Shown here: positions 8,142 through 15,423 of the stretch, piece after piece
Layout of the letters: each line of letters begins with the position of its first letter
Position numbering within the stretch: position 1 is the first letter of the stretch
Origin: Candidatus Rifleibacteriota bacterium
GTDB lineage: Bacteria > Riflebacteria > Ozemobacteria > Ozemobacterales > Ozemobacteraceae
Assembly: GCA_029565415.1 (NCBI GenBank)
Contig: JAKQOH010000056.1
Span: 1-31,548, forward strand
Direction of reading: 5' to 3'
DNA length: 31,548 nucleotides
Translations under genes and position numbers: made by a program
Notes under the pieces: generated by a model
Database searches by the model: none
What the model was told of the DNA's origin: nothing
The model's input: only the letters and a program-made list of their open reading frames with translations

Positions 8142-10318
8142 GCGGCGCCGAACTGCACGAGATCGAATCCTTCCGGTATGTGAAAGCGGCGCGCCGCCTG
8201 CTGCGGCCCGTCACCGAGCGACTCTCCGCGATCGTCCAGGCCGCCGAGGCTCCCGACGACGCGAAAACAGAGGCGCTGCTCGCCCTCGGCAAGATCGGCG
8301 ACCCCGCCGCCCTCGGCATCCTGCGCAACGCCCTCGACGGCTGGCCGGACCGCATCGAGCCGATCACGGCTCTCGGCCACCTTCGTGACAGCACCCCCGT
8401 CCAGCGCCTTCTCGAGCTGCTCGACGACCCCGAGCATCCCTTCAAGGAGGAGATCGTGCGGGTGATCGGGGTGATCGGCGATCCGATGGCTGCGAAGAAG
8501 CTGATGGAGCTGCTGCACGACCAGGACCGCATGGTGCGGTATGAAGCCGCCTGGGCGCTGTACCGCATCGGCGGCCGTGACGTGGCCCAGAGCCTCTGCC
8601 GCCTCCTCTCGGACCCCGACGAGTGGATCGTCATCAACATCCTCGAAATCCTCTCGCGGCTGAAGGAGGCCGACGCGATTCCGGCCCTGGTCGGCCAGTT
8701 CGAGATAGCCCGAGACCCGCGCCTGAAGGCGATCATGATCTCCTCGCTTGCGATGTTCGCCGAGCCGCAGCTGCTCCACATCTTCGAAAAGGGGCTCGAT
8801 TCGTTCGATCCGCGCATCCAGGCCAACTCGGTCGAGGCGATCGCGATGCTCAAAATCCCCGCGCCCGAGATGCGCCGCAAGCTGAAGAAGTTCTTCTCGC
8901 ACCCCAACAACCGCGTTCGGGCCAACGTCTGCATCGCCCTCGCGAAGGCCGACGAGACGAAAGTCGTCGAGGAGATCGACGCGATGCTGGCGAGCCCCGA
9001 CGTACCCACGCGCCGCTCAGCCGGCTACGTGCTCTCGCGGGTGCAGATCAAGGGCCGCGATGGCCTCATCGACCGGCTGCTGGCCGACGAGGCCTACGTC
9101 GTCCGGAAAATGGCGCTCAAAGCGGCTCTCGCACTCGAGACCGAGGTCGGCCAGGCCCGCATCGTGCCTCTGCTGCGTGACCCGAATCAGTGGGTGCGCC
9201 GAGAGGCCGTCGACTGCGCCCGCAAGATCCCCGGCTTCCCGGCCGAACCCGTGCTCGACGCCTTCAAGGCCGAGTCATCGCCCGCGGTCTGGGAGAGCAT
9301 GCTTGCCTTCTTCACCGAGCGCCATCTCGACGGCTGCATCCCGCTGATCGTCCAGAAGATCAAGTCCGAGCCGGAAGAGGGCCTGCCGCGCCTGATCTCC
9401 GCTCTCGGGCATCTCGATGCGCGTGATGCCATCGCCGAAGCGAAGCGGTTCGTCGGCACCCAGAGCGCCGAGAATATGCGCGAATTCTTCATCGCCCTCC
9501 TGCTGCACGGGGATCTGACCGTCCTCGCCGACCTTGCGAACCTGCTTCGCGACAAGACCCGCGAAGAGGAACAGGCCATCCTGCTGCGCGTCGTCGGGGA
9601 CGTCGGGGAGTTCGTCCGGAATCCCGACGGCTACTCCCGCCGACTGCGTGAGGCGCTCGCCGCCGAGGTGAAAAAGGACATGGAAGGGGTCGCCGCGCTC
9701 GACGCCGCCCCGACCGCCGCGCCGCCGCTTCCCACCGATCTGGCCGCGCTTCCCCGGGGCTTGGCCCTGCTCGAAGCCGGAAAACTCGACGAGGCCCAGC
9801 GCTTCTTCGAAAGCTTCGTCGGCATCTTCCCGCACCATCCCGAGGGGCTGTTCAGCCTCGCGACGGTGTACTTCAAGAAGAATCTCGCCGAACGGGCCCT
9901 GCCGCATCTCATAACGCTGATGGACAAAGTCCCTTCGCACGTCGCGGGCGGCCTGCTGCTCGGCCAGATCCACTTCCAGAAGAAAAACTGGACTGCGCTG
10001 CTCGAGCTGTACGACCGGCTTCGCAAGCATGTTCCCGCCGACGACCGGCGCACCCTCGGCCAGGTGAACGGTGCGCTCGGCCTCGCGTATTTCCATCTCA
10101 AGAAGTATCAGAAGGCGATCGAGGTGCTGAACCAGGCGATCCGCGAGAACGCCCGCGACCTCTCGTCGGCTTACCATCTCGCGCTTTCCTACTACGCGGT
10201 CCGCGAGCATGCGGCGGCGCTCAAGCTGCTGCGGGGGCTGAAAAAGAGTCTTCCGCCCGACAGCCGGGTGTTCCGCAACGTCGAGGAGCTGCTCCAGAAG
10301 CTCGAGGATGAGAGCTGA
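8138..10318 (+). CDS. HEAT-repeat/TPR scaffold protein (paralog 2)
   Basis: The 726-aa protein has no signal peptide or TM segment. Residues about 30-500 are HEAT-like helical repeats (for example EAWALYRIGGRDVAQSL-type units, HPNNRVRANVCIALAK, DPNQWVRREAVDCARK). A short Ala/Pro-rich linker (about 515-540) leads to four or five TPRs up to residue 720. It has the same order of modules as the divergent gene at 3597-5924. The start ATG overlaps the stop of PilT-2 (ATGA), with AAGGAG upstream, so the two proteins are made together. By position it is probably a binding partner of the PilT-type motors; no enzymatic motif is visible. Confidence 0.88.
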   Translation: MSGAELHEIESFRYVKAARRLLRPVTERLSAIVQAAEAPDDAKTEALLALGKIGDPAALGILRNALDGWPDRIEPITALGHLRDSTPVQRLLELLDDPEHPFKEEIVRVIGVIGDPMAAKKLMELLHDQDRMVRYEAAWALYRIGGRDVAQSLCRLLSDPDEWIVINILEILSRLKEADAIPALVGQFEIARDPRLKAIMISSLAMFAEPQLLHIFEKGLDSFDPRIQANSVEAIAMLKIPAPEMRRKLKKFFSHPNNRVRANVCIALAKADETKVVEEIDAMLASPDVPTRRSAGYVLSRVQIKGRDGLIDRLLADEAYVVRKMALKAALALETEVGQARIVPLLRDPNQWVRREAVDCARKIPGFPAEPVLDAFKAESSPAVWESMLAFFTERHLDGCIPLIVQKIKSEPEEGLPRLISALGHLDARDAIAEAKRFVGTQSAENMREFFIALLLHGDLTVLADLANLLRDKTREEEQAILLRVVGDVGEFVRNPDGYSRRLREALAAEVKKDMEGVAALDAAPTAAPPLPTDLAALPRGLALLEAGKLDEAQRFFESFVGIFPHHPEGLFSLATVYFKKNLAERALPHLITLMDKVPSHVAGGLLLGQIHFQKKNWTALLELYDRLRKHVPADDRRTLGQVNGALGLAYFHLKKYQKAIEVLNQAIRENARDLSSAYHLALSYYAVREHAAALKLLRGLKKSLPPDSRVFRNVEELLQKLEDES

Positions 10319-10400
10319 ATTCAAAGCGCAACTTTTCTTCGCAACCTGCCGATAACGAAGGGCGAACGCCACCGATATTCGAGCGAGAAAGGCCACAGGC

Positions 10401-11462
10401 ATGGATTTGTTGATGAAAGCCCTGGGACAGGTCGCCACATCCCGGGCATCGGATCTGCATATCACCCCGGGGGAGAATCCCTTCATCCGTATCAACGGGG
10501 TTCTGCAGCGGCTCGCCGGCATCACCTTCACCGAGGACGACGTGAAGAAGATCATTCTCGGGACGAGCTCGCCCCGCGCGCGGGAGATCCTCGGCAAGCA
10601 GCGCCAGGTGAACTACGCCTGGGAATCGGGGAACGAGGGTCGGTACCGGTTCTCGGTCTTCTTCGACCGCGGCAAATTCGGCATCGCCATCCGCGTCATT
10701 CCGCTCACGCCGCCCCGGTTCGGCGATCTGGGGCTGCCCGAGGCGATCAAGAAAGCCCTGGCCAAGCCGTCGGGGCTCATCATCGTCGGCAGCCCGTCGG
10801 GCCATGGCAAGACCACGACGATCGCCGCCCTGCTCGACTTTTACAACACGCATTTCGAGAAGAATATCATCACCGTCGAAAATCCCGTCGAAATCAAGTT
10901 CAAGGATGACCGCTCGACGTTCATCCAGCGGGCGATTCCGCTCGATGTTGAAAACTTCTATTTCGGCCTGACCGAGGCATACCGCCTCGACCCCGACGTC
11001 GTCGTGACCGACTCGCTCAACTACCGGGACGTGCTCGATGAGGCGCTGTTCCTCTGCGAATCCGGCTGCACCGTGATCGGGGCCACCGACGGCGGAAGCT
11101 GCTCCCAGATCATCGAGCGGATGATCTACTCCCGGGATACGGCCGAGCGCGACTCCCTGAAGGGGAAACTCGCGACGCACGTCTCGATGGTGATCGGTCA
11201 GAAGCTCGTGCCGAAGGCCGACAACATGTCGCGGTGCGCCGCGTTCGACGTGCTGATCAACACGCCGCAGGTCAAGACGCTGATCCGGAACGAAAACCTG
11301 GTCATGATGAAAACCCTGCAGGAGCAGGATCACGCCTCGGGCATGCTGACGTTCGACCGGCATCTCGCGACGATGGTCCAGAAAACCGTGATCACGTCCC
11401 AGACCGCGATCGCGTATGCCGACGACCCGCACGAGATGGCGGGCCGGTTCGCCCGCAAGTGA
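10401..11462 (+). CDS. Degenerate PilT-family ATPase paralog (3)
   Basis: The 353-aa protein aligns with PilT end to end. It keeps the N-terminal SDLHITPG (17-24) and a P-loop SPSGHGKT (131-138) with its Lys137, although the first Gly is Ser. Other catalytic sites are changed: the Asp box is VENPVE (Asp to Asn161), Walker B reads TDSLNYRD where VGEMRD is expected (the Glu position is Ser205), and the His box reads GATDGGS, with Asp230 in place of His. ATP binding is plausible; normal hydrolysis is doubtful. It lies 82 nt after the HEAT-TPR gene and 7 nt before paralog 4. The ATG has AAAGG about 9 nt upstream. I infer a regulatory or structural motor subunit. Confidence 0.88.
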   Translation: MDLLMKALGQVATSRASDLHITPGENPFIRINGVLQRLAGITFTEDDVKKIILGTSSPRAREILGKQRQVNYAWESGNEGRYRFSVFFDRGKFGIAIRVIPLTPPRFGDLGLPEAIKKALAKPSGLIIVGSPSGHGKTTTIAALLDFYNTHFEKNIITVENPVEIKFKDDRSTFIQRAIPLDVENFYFGLTEAYRLDPDVVVTDSLNYRDVLDEALFLCESGCTVIGATDGGSCSQIIERMIYSRDTAERDSLKGKLATHVSMVIGQKLVPKADNMSRCAAFDVLINTPQVKTLIRNENLVMMKTLQEQDHASGMLTFDRHLATMVQKTVITSQTAIAYADDPHEMAGRFARK

Positions 11463-11469
11463 GGCCCCC

Positions 11470-12510
11470 ATGGATCTGAAACAACTGCTCACGATGGTTC
11501 AGGAATCCGGCGGAACCGAGATTCACCTCAAGGTCGGTTCGCCCCCGCTCGTCCGGCAGAACAAGTTTCTGCGCAAGCTGTCGATGCCTGCCGTCCAGCC
11601 CGTCGACATCGCCGGCGTGGTGAAACAGGCTCTTTCCCCCGAGGAGCTGGCGAAGTTCAACCAGCTGCGCCAGTTCGAGGCGAACTACTTCGGCGGGGCG
11701 CCGTGCAACTACCGGCTGAATCTGTTCCAGGCGCAGTCCCAGACGATGGCGATCATCCGGCTGATCCGCAAGGCCGTGCCGAACTTCGCCGAGATTTCGC
11801 TGCCGCCGGCTCTCGAGGCGCTGACCGAGGCGAAGGCCGGCCTGGTGATCCTGGCGGGGCCCTGCCGCTCCGGCATCTCGACCTCGCTTGCCGCCTTCGT
11901 CGAGCGGATCAACCAGGCGCGCTCCGCGCACGTGCTGCTGTTCGAGGACCCGATCGAGTTCTCGTTCGAGCCGAAAAAGTGCCGCATCACGCAGCGCCAG
12001 TTCAAGAAAGACCTTTATTCAATAGAGTCTGGTATAAATTTCGCCAAGCGCATGGATGTCGACGTGCTCGTGATCGGCGATCTGAAGCGCGAGCTGCCGT
12101 TCCGGAGCATTCTCGAGTATGTCGCGGGCGGCAACTTCGTCGTTCTCACGATGCAGACCCTGGGGATCCAGAACACGCTCGAAAAGATCTTGTATGCCTT
12201 CCCGGAAAGTGACCGGCCGTACATCGGCAACGTGCTCGCCACGAGCCTGCTCGGCATCTGCTCCCAGGCGCTGCTGCTCAATCCGGGCTCGAAGAAGCTC
12301 ATCCCGATCCACGAGGTGTTCATCTCCAACAGCACCATGGCCGGCATTCTCCAGAAGGGCCGTGTGAACCAGATCGAGCCGAACCTCCGCAGCGCCGGTG
12401 AGGGCAGCATCACGTTCGAGCAGAGCGCCGGCCGGCTGATCCGTGACGGGATGCCGAAAGACGTGCTCGACGCCTTCGTGACGATGTACCGCGGGGTGAA
12501 GAGCGCGTGA
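11470..12510 (+). CDS. Degenerate PilT-family pseudo-ATPase paralog (4)
   Basis: The 346-aa protein has the PilT fold in sequence order (EIHLKVGSPPLVRQ near 17-30) but a broken P-loop, GPCRSGIS (130-137), in which the essential Lys is Ile136. The Asp box FEDPIEF is kept (158-164). Walker B is IGDLKRE (Glu to Asp204) and the His box is LTMQTLG (His to Gln229). Loss of the Walker A Lys makes it a likely pseudo-ATPase. The ATG at 11470 has GAGG just upstream; a longer in-frame start at 11416 would run into paralog 3. Its stop overlaps the GTG of the pseudopilin gene (GTGA). A short AT-rich patch at 12014-12043 stands out from the GC-rich gene. Confidence 0.9.
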   Translation: MDLKQLLTMVQESGGTEIHLKVGSPPLVRQNKFLRKLSMPAVQPVDIAGVVKQALSPEELAKFNQLRQFEANYFGGAPCNYRLNLFQAQSQTMAIIRLIRKAVPNFAEISLPPALEALTEAKAGLVILAGPCRSGISTSLAAFVERINQARSAHVLLFEDPIEFSFEPKKCRITQRQFKKDLYSIESGINFAKRMDVDVLVIGDLKRELPFRSILEYVAGGNFVVLTMQTLGIQNTLEKILYAFPESDRPYIGNVLATSLLGICSQALLLNPGSKKLIPIHEVFISNSTMAGILQKGRVNQIEPNLRSAGEGSITFEQSAGRLIRDGMPKDVLDAFVTMYRGVKSA

Positions 12511-12893
12511 ACGCGATGAAAGCGCGCTTCGGCGCCGGGTTCACCCTGATCGAGATGAGCGTCGTCGTCGCCATCATCGGGATCCTGTATTTCACCGTCG
12601 CCCCGATGTACGGAACCACGATTCTCCGCGCCCGGGAAACGGCCCTCAAAGAGGATCTGCACGTCCTGCGCAAGGTGCTCGACCAGTATTACAAGGACCG
12701 GCAGGCATGGCCCGCCGATCTCGACAATCTCGTGCGGGACGGCTACCTGAGGGCGATCCCGGCCGATCCCATCACGGGGCGCACCGACTCCTGGCTGGTC
12801 ATCCCGTCCGAAGACGGAAAACAGGATGTGTTCGACGTGCGCTCCGGTGCCACGGGAGCCTCGAGCGAAGGTTCGGCGTATGGCTCCTGGTGA
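12507..12893 (+). CDS. GspG-like pseudopilin / type IV pilin-like protein
   Basis: This 128-aa prepilin has a short basic leader, a class III cleavage site Gly11|Phe12 and the signature GFTLIEMSVV with Glu at mature position 5 (Glu16). The hydrophobic N-terminal helix runs to about residue 33. The globular part resembles major pseudopilin GspG (DLHVLRKVLDQYYKDRQ, then L-x-x-L-V-x-x-G-Y-L and IPADPITG, a D-x-F-D-V-R-S-G end and a Gly-Ser tail). Such proteins form a periplasmic pseudopilus or pilus after processing by PilD. I chose the GTG at 12507 because it overlaps the paralog 4 stop (GTGA); the ATG at 12516 is an equally possible start. Confidence 0.88.
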   Translation: MNAMKARFGAGFTLIEMSVVVAIIGILYFTVAPMYGTTILRARETALKEDLHVLRKVLDQYYKDRQAWPADLDNLVRDGYLRAIPADPITGRTDSWLVIPSEDGKQDVFDVRSGATGASSEGSAYGSW

Positions 12894-13266
12894 CCGGGCA
12901 TCGAGACGGGGCGTCGCCCTCCTCGCGCTGACGGTCGCCCTGCTCTTGTCCGGCATCGCTCTCGCGCTCTGGCTGCCTCGCGCCAACCTCGACGTGAAGC
13001 GGGCGAAGGAGGAGGAGCTGCGGTTCGTCCTCGGCGAGTTCCGGCGGGCGGCGGAAAAATTCGTCCGGCGGAACGGCCGGCCCCCGGTTTCCCTCGAGGA
13101 GATGTGCCGTGACGCCCAGGGGCGCCGGTTCCTGCGCCGGATCTACGCGGATCCGATGACGGGGCGAACCGACTGGAATGTGCTCGTTTCCTCGGCGGGC
13201 ATCGATATTTCCTCCTCGTCCCCCGAAACCTCGGCGGGCGGCGTCCCGTATTCCCGCTTCCGGTAA
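12880..13266 (+). CDS. Pseudopilin-like protein lacking Glu5
   Basis: The 128-aa protein has a basic leader (MAPGDRASRR), a putative cleavage Gly11|Val12, and a hydrophobic helix to about residue 33. A soluble domain with EEELRFVLGEFRRA and the ending LRRIYADPMTGRTDW follows. That last motif recurs in PulG-like minor pseudopilins found beside GspG genes. Mature position 5 is Ala instead of the usual Glu, as in some minor pseudopilins placed at the tip. It overlaps the preceding pilin by 14 nt in another frame, and GAAGG lies upstream of the ATG. A longer start at 12826 is rejected as internal to the pilin. It is the last gene before the terminator. Confidence 0.8.
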   Translation: MAPGDRASRRGVALLALTVALLLSGIALALWLPRANLDVKRAKEEELRFVLGEFRRAAEKFVRRNGRPPVSLEEMCRDAQGRRFLRRIYADPMTGRTDWNVLVSSAGIDISSSSPETSAGGVPYSRFR

Positions 13267-13291
13267 GAAGAAATAATAGTGTAATAAATAA

Positions 13292-13319
13292 AAAAAGAGC
13301 GCCCGAAGGCGCTCTTTTT
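13292..13319. terminator. Bidirectional intrinsic terminator
   Basis: The stem GAGCGCC/GGCGCTC (13297-13303 with 13308-13314) has loop CGAA and is flanked by an A-run on the left and a T-run on the right. It therefore has a U-tract in both directions. It separates the convergent pseudopilin and HU genes. Confidence 0.93.
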
Positions 13320-13329
13320 CATGGGGCGA

Positions 13330-13611
13330 TTACTTGCCCTTGTTGACCTGGTCCTTCAGCTCCTTGCCGGGGACGAACTTGGCAACGCGCTTGGCCGGGA
13401 TATTGATGGATTTCTTGGTCTTGGGGTTGACACCCTTGCGAGCGGCGCGCTTCACGGTCACGAACGAGCCGAAGCCGACCAGCTGAACCTTGTCACCCTT
13501 CTTGAGGGTGTCCTTGATGGAGTCGACGAAAGCCTTGAGAACGGCTTCGGATTCGACGTTGGTGATGGCGGCTTTCTTCGCGACGGTCTTCAAGAGTTCC
13601 TGCTTGTTCAC
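13330..13611 (-). CDS. hup: HU-family nucleoid DNA-binding protein
   Basis: The 93-aa histone-like protein dimerises and bends DNA. It shows the HU/IHF pattern: MNKQELLKTVAKKA at the start, the GDKVQLVGFGSFVTVKRAAR core and the arm region GVNPKTKKSINIPAKRVAKFVPGKELKD. The start is a GTG with GAGGAGG about 8 nt upstream. The 111-nt gap to recN (13612-13722) is AT-rich and should carry its promoter. I see a TTGACT there (minus strand, 13687-13692), but no well-spaced -10 partner. HU rather than IHF is favoured by the proline-containing arm and the lysine-rich ends, but the specific paralog cannot be assigned. Confidence 0.95.
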   Translation of the reverse strand: MNKQELLKTVAKKAAITNVESEAVLKAFVDSIKDTLKKGDKVQLVGFGSFVTVKRAARKGVNPKTKKSINIPAKRVAKFVPGKELKDQVNKGK

Positions 13612-13722
13612 TGGGTGAACCTCCTCGATCAGATGAAGTGATGGTGATTATCTGATAGCATATTTACAGGGGGGTACGCAAGGGGAAAGTCAAAAAAAAG
13701 CGGTTCGATCGGCCTTTACGGG

Positions 13723-15423
13723 TCAGTTCGATCCGGCAACGGCTCTGGATGGACGCTCCCGGCGAAGCAGCGCCCTGGCGAAAGCCAGGCCTTCCGAGCC
13801 CGTTCTCCCCAGCATCCGCGCGATTTCGGCTTCGCGTTCCGCCTTTTTCACTTCCCCGATCCGGACCTCGGTTGCGCCGTCGATGACCCGCTTGGTGACC
13901 GTGAAATGCCGGTCGGCCTCCTTCGCGATCTGATGCAGATGCGTCACGAGCACCACCTGCTTTTTCCGGGAAAGCCTCTCGAGACTCGTCGCCACCGCCT
14001 CGGCCGTCGTGCCTCCGATGCCGGCGTCGATTTCGTCGAACAACAGGGTGGGCAGATCGTCGCCCTCGGCGAGCACCTGCTTGAGCGCCAGGGCCACGCG
14101 GGAGAGTTCGCCCCCCGAGGCGATCTTCCGGAGCGGCCCGCCCGGCGCGCCGGGATTCAGCGCGACGAGGAACTCGATTGCTTCCTGGCCGGCCGTCGTG
14201 ACAGGGACCGGTTTCATCCCGATGCTGAAGCGCGCCGCATGGAAACCGAGCTCCTCCATGATCGTGGAAACCTGCTTCTCCAGCTTCGCGGCGATCGTGC
14301 GACGGGCCGTGGAGACGTCACCGGCGGCCGTGGAGAGGCTTCGCTCCGCCTCGTCGAGGGCTTTGCGGAGGCGCGCCCGACTCGAGTCGGGCGCCGTCAG
14401 ATCGCCGATCTCCTTCCGGATCCCTTCGATGAGGGGGAACAGACCGGCGAAATCCGTGCGATGCCGACGACAGGCCTGCTGAAATGCGGAAAGACGCGAC
14501 TGGACAAGCGACAGACGGTCGGGGTCGAACTCGACATCGGCTTCGCGGCGGAGGGCACTCGATATATCGGCCGCTTCATAATACAGGGCTTCGAGGCGAC
14601 CGGCGAAGGAGGTCAGGCCGGGATCGATCGTGCCGGCATTCTGGGCCGCATCCAGGGCCCGGTGGAGAAGCCGGACGGCGCCTGTCGACTCGTCGTCGCC
14701 ATCGAGTGATTGAAGAGCTTCAGCTATAGTTTCGGCCAGCTGTTCTCCGTGGGCAAGCCGGTGGCACTCCTCTTTCAGCCTGGCTTCCTCCTCGGGGTCG
14801 GTGAGACGGAGGGCATCGAGCTCTCCGAGGGCGGCCGTGAGCGTTTCGAGTCGTTCCGCGCCTGAAGCGAGCCGCGTTTCGAGTTCATCGAGCTCGCGGG
14901 TGAGACGCCGGTGTTCGGAAAACGCTTGGGCGAGTTTGTCGAGGCGCTTCTGATGAGCCTCACCGCCCATCCGGTCGAGAAGGTGCCGCTGGATATCGGG
15001 CATCAGGAGGGTCTGGTGCTCGTTCTGGCCGTGGATCTCCATCAGATACGATCCGAGCTCGCGCAGGGCCGTGGCGGTGGTCATGATGCCGTTGATCAGC
15101 ACCTTGTCGCTGCCTTCGGCCTTGAATGTGCGTGAGATCAGCAGGGTGGCCGGGTCATCCTCGTTCGTCAGGCCCATCTCGGCGAGCTTCGCCAGGAGGA
15201 GAGATTTCCCGCCAATCTCGAAGCGCGCCTGGAGCCTGGCCGAGGTGCGGCCGGGCAGGACGAGGCCGCTGCGGGCTTTCTTCCCGAGGATCAGCTTCAC
15301 GGCTTCGAGAAGGATGCTTTTGCCGGCGCCCGTTTCGCCGGTGATGACGTTGAGGCCGGGGGTGAACTCGAGGTGGGTGTCCGGCATGAAGAGAAACTGT
15401 TCGAGCTGGAGTTCGGTGATCAT
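13723..15423 (-). CDS. recN: DNA repair protein RecN
   Basis: RecN is an SMC-like ATPase used in double-strand break repair. The 566-aa protein (family about 550-560) begins MITELQLEQF and has Walker A GETGAGKS (29-36), the EIHGQNEHQTLL motif, a central coiled-coil region, the ABC signature SGGELSR (about 436-442), Walker B LLFDEIDAG (about 461-469) and a D-loop/H-loop region ending VTHLHQIA (about 491-498). The usual motif is VTHLPQVA. The start ATG overlaps the stop of the SpoIID gene (ATGA), so it is translationally coupled; longer in-frame starts would overlap that gene. Two AT-rich codon patches are near 14560-14590 and 14715-14740. No clear terminator follows before HU. Confidence 0.95.
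   Translation of the reverse strand: MITELQLEQFLFMPDTHLEFTPGLNVITGETGAGKSILLEAVKLILGKKARSGLVLPGRTSARLQARFEIGGKSLLLAKLAEMGLTNEDDPATLLISRTFKAEGSDKVLINGIMTTATALRELGSYLMEIHGQNEHQTLLMPDIQRHLLDRMGGEAHQKRLDKLAQAFSEHRRLTRELDELETRLASGAERLETLTAALGELDALRLTDPEEEARLKEECHRLAHGEQLAETIAEALQSLDGDDESTGAVRLLHRALDAAQNAGTIDPGLTSFAGRLEALYYEAADISSALRREADVEFDPDRLSLVQSRLSAFQQACRRHRTDFAGLFPLIEGIRKEIGDLTAPDSSRARLRKALDEAERSLSTAAGDVSTARRTIAAKLEKQVSTIMEELGFHAARFSIGMKPVPVTTAGQEAIEFLVALNPGAPGGPLRKIASGGELSRVALALKQVLAEGDDLPTLLFDEIDAGIGGTTAEAVATSLERLSRKKQVVLVTHLHQIAKEADRHFTVTKRVIDGATEVRIGEVKKAEREAEIARMLGRTGSEGLAFARALLRRERPSRAVAGSN

Noticed and set aside
13687..13722. Intrinsic terminator after recN
   Set aside because: There is a T-run on the minus strand, but the preceding sequence contains direct repeats (GATCGAAC), not a pairing hairpin.
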